From contig NZ_CP029482.1 in the NCBI RefSeq assembly GCF_003151075.1, forward strand, positions 1,736,001 through 1,800,000: 64,000 bases of DNA, given 5' to 3'. This stretch comes from Pseudomonas sp. 31-12. Its GTDB lineage: Bacteria; Pseudomonadota; Gammaproteobacteria; Pseudomonadales; Pseudomonadaceae. Made by a program: the position numbers and the translations under genes. The notes under the pieces are model-generated. The model was not told the DNA's origin. It ran no database searches and saw nothing but the letters and a program-made list of their open reading frames with translations. This document shows positions 25,441-33,937 of the stretch, in pieces; position 1 is the first letter of the stretch; each line of letters begins with the position of its first letter.

Positions 25441-26232
25441 ATGACTAATCACTCTTCTCTGCTCAGACAGGTCGAAGCCGGCGTGGCCTGGATCACGCTC
25501 GATCGCCCCGATCAGCGCAACGCGCTGGACATTCCAACCCTGAAAAACCTGCACGCCTTGCTCGATGAGTTCAACGCCGATCCCGCCGTTCGAGTCGTGG
25601 TGCTGACCGGCAGCGGCCGCAGTTTCTGCGCCGGTGCCGACCTCGCTGAGTGGGCCGAAGCCGAAGCCCGTGGCGCCCTAGAAAGCTATGGCTGGACCGA
25701 AACCGCCCACGCACTGATGAGCCGTTTGTACAGCCTCGAAAAACCAACCATCGCCGCCATCAACGGCACCGCCGTCGGCGCCGGGATGGACCTGACGCTG
25801 TGCTGCGACCTGCGCATCGCCGCGCAATCGGCACGCTTCAAGGCCGGCTACACCAGCATGGCCTACTCGCCGGACGCCGGTGCCAGTTGGCATCTGCCGC
25901 GCCTGATCGGCACCGAGCAAGCCAAGCGCCTGCTGTTCCTCGACGAGTTGTGGGGCGCCGACCGTGCCTTGGCCGCCGGTCTTGTCGGCGAAGTCTGCGC
26001 CGATGATCAACTGCACGACGTGACCACTGAGTTGGCCACGCGCCTGGCCAACGGCCCGACGTTCGCTTTCGCCCAGACCAAAAAACTCATGCGCGAAGGC
26101 GCCCAGCGCAGCCTGCCGGAGCAACTGCAAGCCGAGCTCGCCGCCGGCCTGCTCTGCGGTCGCAGCAAAGACGGCGCCGAAGCCTTGCGCGCCGCCATCG
26201 AAAAACGCCCGGCACGTTTCAGCGGCCAATAG
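25441..26232 (+). CDS. Enoyl-CoA hydratase/isomerase (crotonase family, PaaG-like)
   Basis: A 263-residue crotonase. The oxyanion-hole segments are GSGRSFCAGADL (about residues 58-69) and GTAVGAGMDLTLCCD (about 108-122). At the usual catalytic glutamate position it has Asp in SPDAGASWHLPRL, as in PaaG-type isomerases, so hydration of a plain enoyl-CoA is less certain. It heads the run of crotonase, acyl-CoA dehydrogenase, acyl-CoA ligase, aruI and aruH. In P. aeruginosa similar acyl-CoA genes also sit beside aruHI, suggesting a shared pathway. Confidence 0.88.
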   Translation: MTNHSSLLRQVEAGVAWITLDRPDQRNALDIPTLKNLHALLDEFNADPAVRVVVLTGSGRSFCAGADLAEWAEAEARGALESYGWTETAHALMSRLYSLEKPTIAAINGTAVGAGMDLTLCCDLRIAAQSARFKAGYTSMAYSPDAGASWHLPRLIGTEQAKRLLFLDELWGADRALAAGLVGEVCADDQLHDVTTELATRLANGPTFAFAQTKKLMREGAQRSLPEQLQAELAAGLLCGRSKDGAEALRAAIEKRPARFSGQ

Positions 26233-26284
26233 ATCTGCCGGCTTGCCCGAACACCTACTCAGCACATGAACAACAGGTAGCCCC

Positions 26285-27445
26285 ATGAATTTCCAACTGA
26301 CCCAAGAACAAGAAATGTTGGTGGACGCGGTACGCAGCTTTGTCGCCAAGGAACTGCTGCCTCATGAGGAAGCGGTCGACCGCGCCGACGAAGTCTCCCC
26401 CGAATTGGCGGCACAGATTCGCGGCAAGGCCATCGCGGCGGGTTTCTATGCCTTCAACATGCCGGAAGAAGTCGGCGGTGGCGGCCTCGATTACCTGTCC
26501 CAGGCGCTGATCGAGCGTGAACTGTCCAAGGTCTCCTGGGCGCTGCATGTGTTCGTCGCGCGGCCGTCGAAAATCCTCATGGCCTGCACCGGTGATCAGA
26601 TCAATGACTACCTGCTACCGTGCATCCAGGGCGAGAAGATCGATTGCTTCGCCCTGACCGAACCGGGCGCCGGTTCCGACGCCAACGCGATCAAGACCCG
26701 TGCCGTGCGCGATGGCGATGACTTCATTCTCAATGGCAGCAAGCACTTCATCAGCCACGCCGGGCACGCCGATTTCGCCATCGTTTTCGCCGTCACCGAC
26801 ACCTACGAACACAACGGCAAGCAGCGCAACGCCGTGACCTCGTTCCTGGTCGACCGCGACACGCCGGGCATGACCATTCGCCGTGGTCCCAAGTGCGTGA
26901 GCAACCGCGGTTACCACACCTTTGAAATGTTCTTCGACGACTGCCGCGTCCCCACCAATAAAGTGCTGGGCGAAGTCGGCAAGGGCTGGGACGTGGCCAA
27001 CGCCTGGCTCACCGCCGGGCGGGTAATGGTCGCCGCCAACTGCGTCGGCCAGGCGCAGCGCGCGCTCGACGTGTCGCTGCAATGGGCGGCGGATCGCAAG
27101 CAATTCGGCCAGCCGATCGGCACCTATCAAGGCATCTCGTTCAAGCTCGCCGACATGGTCACGCAGATCCGCGCCGCCGAACTGTTGACCCTGCACACCG
27201 CCTGGAAAATGGATCAAGGCAGCATGACCGATGGCGAGGCCGGCATGGCCAAACTGTTCGCCAGTGAAGTGCTCGGCAAGGTCGCCGACGAGGCGGTGCA
27301 GATCTTTGGCGGCATGGGCCTGATGGATGAATGCCCGGTGGAACGCATCTGGCGCAACGCGCGGATCGAGCGCGTCTGGGAAGGCACTTCGGAGATCCAG
27401 CGCCACATCATTTCCCGCGAATTGCTGCGGCCGCTGCTGCGCTGA
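26285..27445 (+). CDS. Acyl-CoA dehydrogenase
   Basis: A 386-residue FAD flavoenzyme that inserts an alpha-beta double bond into an acyl-CoA and passes electrons to ETF. It shows CFALTEPGAGSDANA (FAD and substrate binding), a C-terminal GGMGLMDECPVERIWRNAR motif and the catalytic Glu in VWEGTSEIQRH. Length and architecture are standard. It lies 52 bases after the crotonase gene and 18 before the acyl-CoA ligase gene. A guanidino- or aminoacyl-CoA would suit the neighbouring arginine genes, but the substrate is inferred. Confidence 0.9.
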   Translation: MNFQLTQEQEMLVDAVRSFVAKELLPHEEAVDRADEVSPELAAQIRGKAIAAGFYAFNMPEEVGGGGLDYLSQALIERELSKVSWALHVFVARPSKILMACTGDQINDYLLPCIQGEKIDCFALTEPGAGSDANAIKTRAVRDGDDFILNGSKHFISHAGHADFAIVFAVTDTYEHNGKQRNAVTSFLVDRDTPGMTIRRGPKCVSNRGYHTFEMFFDDCRVPTNKVLGEVGKGWDVANAWLTAGRVMVAANCVGQAQRALDVSLQWAADRKQFGQPIGTYQGISFKLADMVTQIRAAELLTLHTAWKMDQGSMTDGEAGMAKLFASEVLGKVADEAVQIFGGMGLMDECPVERIWRNARIERVWEGTSEIQRHIISRELLRPLLR

Positions 27446-27463
27446 CCGGTCCGGAGAACTTCT

Positions 27464-29575
27464 ATGTCGCAGACGATTCGTGACAACCTCAAACGCATGC
27501 TCGCGCCGCGCCACGTGGCGTTTGTCGGTGGCCGCAGCATGGCTCGCGCGCTCAAGCGTTGCGCCGAAGGCGGCTACCTTGGCGAGATGTGGCTGGTCAA
27601 TCCGCAGAATGACAGCCTTGAAGGCGTGCCGTGTGTGCGCAGCATCGCCGAACTGCCGTGCGGCCCGGACGCGGTGTTCATCGCGACCAACCGCGAGCTG
27701 ACTCTGACCTGCGTTGCCGAGCTGGCCGCCAAGGGTGCGGGCGGTGCGATCTGCTACGCCTCCGGGTTCGCCGAAACCGGCGCCGAAGGCCAGGCCTTGC
27801 AGCAACAATTGCTCAAGGCCGCCGGCAACATGGCCTTGCTCGGCCCCAACTGCTACGGCTTGCTCGACTACCTGCACAGCTCCGCGCTGTGGCCGGTGGC
27901 CCATGGCGGCAAACCGGTGGAGAAGGGCGTCGCCGTCCTGACCCAGAGCGGCAACTTTGCCTACAACGTGTCCATGAGCGACCGCTCGCTGCCGGTGGCC
28001 TACATGGCCTCGGTGGGCAATCAGGCGCAACTGGGCATCGCCGAACTGATGGACGTGTTGCTCGACGAGCCGCGCGTCACCGCCATCGGCTTGCACCTCG
28101 AAGGCCTGAAAAACGTACCGGGTTTTGCCCGCGCTGCGCACAAGGCATTGGAGAAGGGCATCCCGATCATCGCCCTGAAAACCGGCGTGTCGCAGATCGG
28201 TGCCGAATTGGCGCTCAGTCACACCAGCTCGCTGTCCGGTTCCGATGCGCTGTACGACAGTCTGTTTGCGCGCCTCGGCGTGATCCGCGTCAGTGGCCCG
28301 GTGAGTTTTGTCGAAACCCTGAAAGCGGCGGCGTGCGGCAAGCTGCCGGCGGGCAACAGCCTGATCGCGCTGGCCTGTTCGGGAGGTGACGCCGGGCTGA
28401 TTGCCGACTACGCCGAACGCAACGACCTGAGCTTGCCGACACTCGATGAAGGTCAGCGCGGCGAGCTGGCGCAAGTGCTGCCGAGCTACGCCAACCTGGT
28501 CAATCCGCTGGATTTCACCACGGCAATCTGGGGCGACGGCGAAGCCTTGAACCGCATGCTCGACAGCGCCCTGCGCACCGAAGCCGATGCGGCGATGCTG
28601 GTGCTCGATTACCCGTCGGAATTCACCGGCGAACGCAAGGAATGCGACCTGCTGCTGGAGCTGTATTGCGCCGCCCTGGTCCGCCACGGCAAGACCGGTT
28701 TTGTCACCTCGGCCTTCCCGGAACTGCTGCCGGCCCACGCCCGTGAGCGCCTGCATGCCCAAGGCGTGGCGGCGTTGCAAGGCGTCGAAGACGGGCTCGC
28801 CGCGTGGGGCCGAATTGCTGGCTATCAACGCAACCGTCAAGCGTTGCTGGCGCTCGGTGAATCGGCGCTGGTGCCGCACTGCCCGCTGGCGCTGGCGCTG
28901 GCGCTGGAAGGCGAAGGTCGCTTGCTCAATGAGTGGGATTCGAAAAAAGCGTTGCGCGCCTTCGGCCTGCAAACGCCCAACGGCGTATTGAGCACCCCGG
29001 ACGAGGCATTGAGCGACGCCAACGCGCTGGGTTATCCGTTGGTGTTGAAAGCGGTCAGTGCCCAACTGCCGCACAAAACCGAAGCCGGCGCCGTGGCGTT
29101 GAACCTCAAGGACGCCGCCGCCCTCAGCATCGCACTGGAAAAAATGCGCGCGAGCATTGCCGATTACGCGCCGCAGGTGCCGTTCGATCAAGTGCTGCTG
29201 GAACCGATGGCCAAGCCACCGTTGGCCGAATTGATCGTCGGCATCAAACGCGAAAACGACTTTGGCCTGGCGCTGGTCATCGGCGCTGGCGGGATTCTGG
29301 TGGAGTTGCTCAAGGACAGTCGCAGCCTGTTGCTGCCGACCACCGACGGCGCCATTCGCCAAGCGTTGTTGAGCCTGCGCAGTGCCCCGTTGTTACAGGG
29401 TTTTCGTGGGCGCGAAGCGGCGGATCTGGACGCGCTGGTGGCGGCGATTCGTGCGGTGGCCGATTACGCCTGCGAGAACGCCGGGCAGTTGCTGGAACTC
29501 GATGTGAACCCATTGTTGGTCGGTGCCCACGGCACGACTGCGGTCGATGCGTTGATTCGCCTCGGCCACGAATGA
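27464..29575 (+). CDS. NDP-forming acyl-CoA synthetase (acetate-CoA ligase family)
   Basis: A 703-residue fused ligase that makes an acyl-CoA from acid, CoA and ATP through a phosphohistidine. The order is a CoA-binding Rossmann domain (about 10-140), succinyl-CoA-ligase-like domains with the likely phospho-His in ELALSHTSSLSGSD (about residue 250), and a C-terminal ATP-grasp domain (about 480-700, LVLKAVSAQLPHKTEAGAV). It could activate 4-guanidinobutyrate made by the neighbouring AruI and aldehyde dehydrogenase, but related proteins use many acids. It ends 10 bases before aruI. Confidence 0.85.
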   Translation: MSQTIRDNLKRMLAPRHVAFVGGRSMARALKRCAEGGYLGEMWLVNPQNDSLEGVPCVRSIAELPCGPDAVFIATNRELTLTCVAELAAKGAGGAICYASGFAETGAEGQALQQQLLKAAGNMALLGPNCYGLLDYLHSSALWPVAHGGKPVEKGVAVLTQSGNFAYNVSMSDRSLPVAYMASVGNQAQLGIAELMDVLLDEPRVTAIGLHLEGLKNVPGFARAAHKALEKGIPIIALKTGVSQIGAELALSHTSSLSGSDALYDSLFARLGVIRVSGPVSFVETLKAAACGKLPAGNSLIALACSGGDAGLIADYAERNDLSLPTLDEGQRGELAQVLPSYANLVNPLDFTTAIWGDGEALNRMLDSALRTEADAAMLVLDYPSEFTGERKECDLLLELYCAALVRHGKTGFVTSAFPELLPAHARERLHAQGVAALQGVEDGLAAWGRIAGYQRNRQALLALGESALVPHCPLALALALEGEGRLLNEWDSKKALRAFGLQTPNGVLSTPDEALSDANALGYPLVLKAVSAQLPHKTEAGAVALNLKDAAALSIALEKMRASIADYAPQVPFDQVLLEPMAKPPLAELIVGIKRENDFGLALVIGAGGILVELLKDSRSLLLPTTDGAIRQALLSLRSAPLLQGFRGREAADLDALVAAIRAVADYACENAGQLLELDVNPLLVGAHGTTAVDALIRLGHE

Positions 29576-29585
29576 GGAAGTGAAC

Positions 29586-31193
29586 ATGCAAAGCACAACA
29601 TTGACCGGCGGCCAGGCCCTGGTGCGCCTGCTGGCCAACTACGGCGTCGATACCGTGTTCGGTATCCCCGGCGTACACACGCTGGAGTTGTATCGTGGCT
29701 TGCCCGGCAGCGGCATTCGTCACGTGCTGACGCGTCACGAGCAGGGCGCCAGTTTCATGGCCGACGGCTACGCGCGGGTCAGCGGCAAACCCGGTGTGTG
29801 CTTCATCATCACCGGCCCCGGCGTGACTAACGCCGCGACCGGCATCGGCCAGGCGTATGCCGACTCGATTCCGATGCTGGTGATTTCCAGCGTCAACCAC
29901 ACCGCCAGCCTCGGCAAAGGCTGGGGCTGCCTGCACGAAACCCAGGACCAGCGCGCAATCACCGCGCCGATCACCGCGTTTTCAGCCGTGGCACTCAGCG
30001 CCGAGGACCTGCCTGAATTGATCGCCCGTGCCTATGCGGTGTTCGACAGTGAACGTCCGCGTCCGGTGCACATTTCGGTGCCGCTGGACGTGCTGTCGGC
30101 AAAAGTCAGCCGCGACTGGAGCAATGAAGTGGTGCGTCGTCCAAGCCGTGGCGTACCGGCCGCCACGGCGCTGGATCAGGCCGTGGCCAAGCTGCAAAAC
30201 GCCAAGCGGCCAATGATCATCGCCGGCGGCGGTGCATTGAATGCGCAGCAGGAACTGCATGAACTCAGCACCCGACTCGCCGCGCCGTTGTTCACCAGCG
30301 TCGCCGGCAAAGGCCTGTTGCCGCCGGATGCACCGCTCAATGCCGGTTCGACCCTGTGCGTAGAGCCGGGCTGGCAACTCATCGCCGAGGCCGACGTGGT
30401 GTTGGCCGTCGGCACTGAAATGGCCGACACCGACTTCTGGCGCGAGCGTCTGCCGCTGAACGCCGAACTGCTGCGCGTCGACATCGACCCGCGCAAGTTC
30501 AACGATTTCTACCCGTGCGCGGTGGCGCTGCAAGGTGATGCGCAACACACCCTCGTCGCGTTGCTGGAACGTCTGCCAACCGGCAAACGTGATGCCAGTG
30601 CCGCGATCGCGTCCGTTGCTGCACTGCGTGAAGCGGTGCAAAACAGCCACGGCCCGTTGCAGTCGATCCACCAGGCAATTCTCGAGCGGATCGCCGCCGA
30701 GCTGCCGGACGATGCCTTCATCAGCACTGACATGACCCAACTGGCCTACACCGGCAACTACGCCTTCAACAGCCTGGCGCCGCGCAGCTGGTTGCATCCG
30801 ACCGGCTACGGCACCTTGGGTTATGGCTTGCCAGCGGGCATCGGCGCCAAGTTCGGCGCACCGCAGCGGCCCGGTCTGGTGCTGGTCGGCGACGGTGGTT
30901 TTCTCTACACCGCGCAAGAACTGGCCACCGCCGTCGAAGAGCTGGACAGCCCGCTGGTGGTGTTGCTCTGGAACAACGACGCGCTGGGGCAGATTCGTGA
31001 CGACATGCTCGGCCTGGATATCGAGCCGATTGGCGTGCTACCGCGCAACCCGGATTTTTCCGCCCTCGGCCGCGCATTCGGCTGCACCGTGACCGAACCG
31101 CAGAGCCTGGCCGAACTGCAAACCGATTTGCGCCACGGCTTCAAGCGCAACGGCGTGACCCTGATCGAACTCAAGCATGCGTGCGCGCTCTGA
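29586..31193 (+). CDS. aruI: 2-ketoarginine (5-guanidino-2-oxopentanoate) decarboxylase
   Basis: A 535-residue thiamine diphosphate enzyme, the second step of the arginine transaminase pathway, producing 4-guanidinobutyraldehyde. The catalytic glutamate lies in VLTRHEQGASFMADGYARV, and the ThDP-binding GDGGFLYTAQELAT with the following N residue is in the C-terminal domain. The opening LTGGQALVRLLANYGVDTVF and HTLELYRGLPGSGIRHV agree with my memory of P. aeruginosa AruI. GAGGAAG precedes the ATG; an upstream in-frame GTG is not used. aruH follows. Confidence 0.9.
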   Translation: MQSTTLTGGQALVRLLANYGVDTVFGIPGVHTLELYRGLPGSGIRHVLTRHEQGASFMADGYARVSGKPGVCFIITGPGVTNAATGIGQAYADSIPMLVISSVNHTASLGKGWGCLHETQDQRAITAPITAFSAVALSAEDLPELIARAYAVFDSERPRPVHISVPLDVLSAKVSRDWSNEVVRRPSRGVPAATALDQAVAKLQNAKRPMIIAGGGALNAQQELHELSTRLAAPLFTSVAGKGLLPPDAPLNAGSTLCVEPGWQLIAEADVVLAVGTEMADTDFWRERLPLNAELLRVDIDPRKFNDFYPCAVALQGDAQHTLVALLERLPTGKRDASAAIASVAALREAVQNSHGPLQSIHQAILERIAAELPDDAFISTDMTQLAYTGNYAFNSLAPRSWLHPTGYGTLGYGLPAGIGAKFGAPQRPGLVLVGDGGFLYTAQELATAVEELDSPLVVLLWNNDALGQIRDDMLGLDIEPIGVLPRNPDFSALGRAFGCTVTEPQSLAELQTDLRHGFKRNGVTLIELKHACAL

Positions 31194-31233
31194 CGGCCAT
31201 TTTTTTACAGGGCTTTTTTTAGGGGATGGGGAC

Positions 31234-32424
31234 ATGCGCTTTTCCGATCTGACTCAACGTATCGCTGGTGACGGCGCCGCCGCCTGGGACATTCATTACC
31301 GTGCTTTGGCGCTGCAAGAACAGGGTCAGGACATCCTGTTGCTGTCAGTCGGTGACCCGGATTTCGACACGCCGCTGCCGATTGTCCAGGCGGCCATCGA
31401 CAGCCTGTTGTCTGGCAATACCCACTACGCCGACGTGCGTGGTAAACGCGCGTTGCGTGAAAGCATCGCTAAACACTACGGAAAACGCAGCGGCCAGCAG
31501 GTCTCGGCGGATCAGGTCACCGTGCTCGCCGGGGCGCAATGCGCGTTGTTCTGCGTGGCGCAGTGCGTACTGAATCCGGGCGACGAAGTGATCGTCGCCG
31601 AGCCGATGTACGTGACCTATGAAGCGGTGTTCGGTGCCTGTGGCGCGGTGGTGATTCCGGTGCCGGTGCGTTCCGAAAACGGTTTTCGGGTGTTGCCCGA
31701 AGACGTCGCCGCGCGCATCACGCCGCGCACTCGGGCGCTGGCGCTGAACAGCCCACACAACCCGTCGGGTGCCAGTTTGTCGCGCGGCACCTGGCAGGCG
31801 CTTGCAGATTTGTGCATCGCCTACGACCTGTGGCTGATTTCCGATGAGGTCTACAGCGAGTTGCTGTTCGAGGGCGAACACATCAGCCCGGCGAGTTTGC
31901 CGGGCATGGCCGAGCGCACCGCGACGCTGAATAGCCTGTCGAAATCCCACGCCATGACCGGCTGGCGCATCGGCTGGTCGATCGCCCCACCGGCGCTCGC
32001 CGAACACCTGGAAAACCTCGCGCTGTGCATGCTCTACGGTTTGCCGGACTTCGTGCAGGACGCCGCCGTCGTCGCGCTGGAAAGCAACCTGCCGGAACTG
32101 GAAGCGATGCGCGAAGCCTATCGCCAGCGTCGGGATCTGGTCTGCGAATGCCTGGCCGACTGCCCCGGGGTGCGTGCCTTGAAGCCCGATGGCGGGATGT
32201 TCGTGATGGTCGATATCCGCGACACCGGGCTCAGCGCCCAGGCGTTTGCCGACCGTCTGCTCGACCGTCATGGCGTCGCGGTGCTGGCCGGTGAAGCCTT
32301 CGGCCCGAGCGCTGCCGGACACATTCGTCTGGGACTGGTATTGGGCGCAGAACCCTTGCGTGACGCCTGCCAGCGAATCACCCGTTGCGCCACTGAACTG
32401 ATGGAAGACCCAGTCTATGCATAA
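31234..32424 (+). CDS. aruH: Arginine:pyruvate transaminase
   Basis: A 396-residue class I PLP aminotransferase that converts L-arginine and pyruvate to 2-ketoarginine and alanine, the first step of the pathway. The PLP lysine lies in LNSLSKSHAMTGWRIG, with the NPHNPSGA-type loop (SPHNPSGASL) and YSELLF Tyr. The ATG is chosen because AGGGGATGGGGAC precedes it; an earlier in-frame start would prepend 19 unconserved residues. Its stop overlaps the aldehyde dehydrogenase start by 8 bases. Assignment rests on its pairing with aruI; by sequence alone aspartate or other substrates would be possible. Confidence 0.88.
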   Translation: MRFSDLTQRIAGDGAAAWDIHYRALALQEQGQDILLLSVGDPDFDTPLPIVQAAIDSLLSGNTHYADVRGKRALRESIAKHYGKRSGQQVSADQVTVLAGAQCALFCVAQCVLNPGDEVIVAEPMYVTYEAVFGACGAVVIPVPVRSENGFRVLPEDVAARITPRTRALALNSPHNPSGASLSRGTWQALADLCIAYDLWLISDEVYSELLFEGEHISPASLPGMAERTATLNSLSKSHAMTGWRIGWSIAPPALAEHLENLALCMLYGLPDFVQDAAVVALESNLPELEAMREAYRQRRDLVCECLADCPGVRALKPDGGMFVMVDIRDTGLSAQAFADRLLDRHGVAVLAGEAFGPSAAGHIRLGLVLGAEPLRDACQRITRCATELMEDPVYA

Positions 32425-33832
32425 CCACAAGACGCTGTTTATCGATGGTCACTGGCAGACCCCGTCGGGGCAGGGCATCGCCGAAGTCATCAACCCGGCC
32501 ACTGAAGAAGTCGCAGGTTCGGTACCGCTGGGCGATGAGCGCGATGTTGACAACGCGGTGGCCGCGGCGCGTCGGGCGTTCGGTCCTTGGTCACGGACGC
32601 CTTCAAGCGTTCGCGCCGGATACATCCGCGCGCTCGCCGAGCAGTTGCGCGCGCGGGCCGACGAGATGGCCGCGGTCATCACCACTGAGCTGGGGATGCC
32701 GGTGCAATGGTGCCGCTCGGTGCAGGTCGACGGGCCGATCATCGGCCTGGAGCAATACGTCGAACTCGCCGGCCTGATGGACGAAGTGCGCGAGGTCGGC
32801 CATTCGTTGGTGATTCGCGAAGCCGTCGGCGTGTGCGCCTTCATCAACCCGTGGAACTACCCGCTGCATCAACTGATCGGCAAGCTCGCACCGGCGCTGG
32901 CCGCCGGTTGCACCGTGGTGGTCAAGCCGAGTCAGGAAACCCCGTTGCACGCGTTTTTGCTGGCGCAGATGATCGAAGCGATCGGCTTGCCAGCCGGGGT
33001 GTTCAACCTAGTCAGCGGTCCGGGTTCGAAGGTCGGCGAAGCGCTGGCCAAACACCCGGATGTGGACATGGTCTCGTTCACCGGCTCCACCGGCGCCGGG
33101 GTGCGCGTGGCGCAAGCGGCGGCGCCTTCGGTGAAGCGCGTGTGCCTGGAACTGGGGGGCAAGTCACCGTTGTTGATCGCCGAAGACGCCGATCTGGCCG
33201 CCGCCGTGCGCTACGGCGTGCAGGACGTGATGATCAATTCCGGGCAGACCTGCACCGCGTTGACCCGCATGTTGCTGCCCGCCAGCCGTTACGCCGAGGC
33301 GGTGGAACTGGCCATCGCCGAAACCCAAAGCCTGCGCATGGGCGATCCGCTGGACCCACAGAGTTTCCTCGGACCGATGTGTTCGGCGGCGCAACGCCGC
33401 ACCGTGCGTGACTACATTCAGGTCGGCCAGCAGGAAGGTGCGCGACTGCTGTGTGGCGGCGATGCAACGCACGCATTCGAGCGCGGTTACTACGTCAGCC
33501 CGGCGCTGTTCGCCGATGTCGACAACCGCATGCGCATCGCCCAGGAAGAAATCTTCGGGCCGGTGCTGTGCCTGATTCCTTACGCCGATGAAGCGCAAGG
33601 GATTCAGATCGCCAACGATTCGCCGTTCGGTCTGTCCAGCGGTGTCTGGGCCGGCAGCACCGAGCGTGCCTTGCAGCTTGGCCGTCAACTGCGTGCGGGC
33701 CAGTGTTTCCTCAATGGCGCCGCGTTCAATTATCAAGCGCCGTTCGGTGGCTACAAACAGTCGGGCAATGGCCGTGAATGGGGAGAAGAAGGGCTCAACG
33801 AGTTTGTCGAAGTGAAGGCGATCCAGGTGTGA
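32417..33832 (+). CDS. Aldehyde dehydrogenase, likely 4-guanidinobutyraldehyde dehydrogenase
   Basis: A 471-residue NAD(P)-dependent dehydrogenase. The general-base Glu is in CLELGGKSPLLI, the nucleophile Cys in INSGQTCTALTRML, and NPWNYPLHQ, KPSQETP and the GSTGAG cofactor loop are all present. It overlaps aruH and so probably oxidises the AruI product 4-guanidinobutyraldehyde to 4-guanidinobutyrate, a step carried in P. aeruginosa by unlinked KauB. A strong hairpin separates it from the transporter genes. Confidence 0.85.
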   Translation: MHNHKTLFIDGHWQTPSGQGIAEVINPATEEVAGSVPLGDERDVDNAVAAARRAFGPWSRTPSSVRAGYIRALAEQLRARADEMAAVITTELGMPVQWCRSVQVDGPIIGLEQYVELAGLMDEVREVGHSLVIREAVGVCAFINPWNYPLHQLIGKLAPALAAGCTVVVKPSQETPLHAFLLAQMIEAIGLPAGVFNLVSGPGSKVGEALAKHPDVDMVSFTGSTGAGVRVAQAAAPSVKRVCLELGGKSPLLIAEDADLAAAVRYGVQDVMINSGQTCTALTRMLLPASRYAEAVELAIAETQSLRMGDPLDPQSFLGPMCSAAQRRTVRDYIQVGQQEGARLLCGGDATHAFERGYYVSPALFADVDNRMRIAQEEIFGPVLCLIPYADEAQGIQIANDSPFGLSSGVWAGSTERALQLGRQLRAGQCFLNGAAFNYQAPFGGYKQSGNGREWGEEGLNEFVEVKAIQV

Positions 33833-33856
33833 CCGTTGACGATTCAAACGATCTGC

Positions 33857-33878
33857 GCACCGGGCCCTGGCCCGGTGC
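33857..33878 (+). terminator. Strong hairpin between catabolic and transporter genes
   Basis: GCACCGGGC pairs perfectly with GCCCGGTGC around CCTG. No T run follows, so it is more likely an mRNA stabiliser or partial terminator separating the catabolic genes from the binding-protein gene. Confidence 0.45.
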
Positions 33879-33937
33879 CTTGCGTGGCTTCAAACCGGTA
33901 ATTCATTACTAACTTGCTTGTGATCAGGGGCAATGCA

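Noticed and set aside
26615..29362. A 915-codon open frame on the minus strand across the acyl-CoA dehydrogenase and ligase genes
   Set aside because: It is antisense to two well-supported genes, has biased His/Gln/Arg composition from GC-rich codon complement and shows no recognisable domain.
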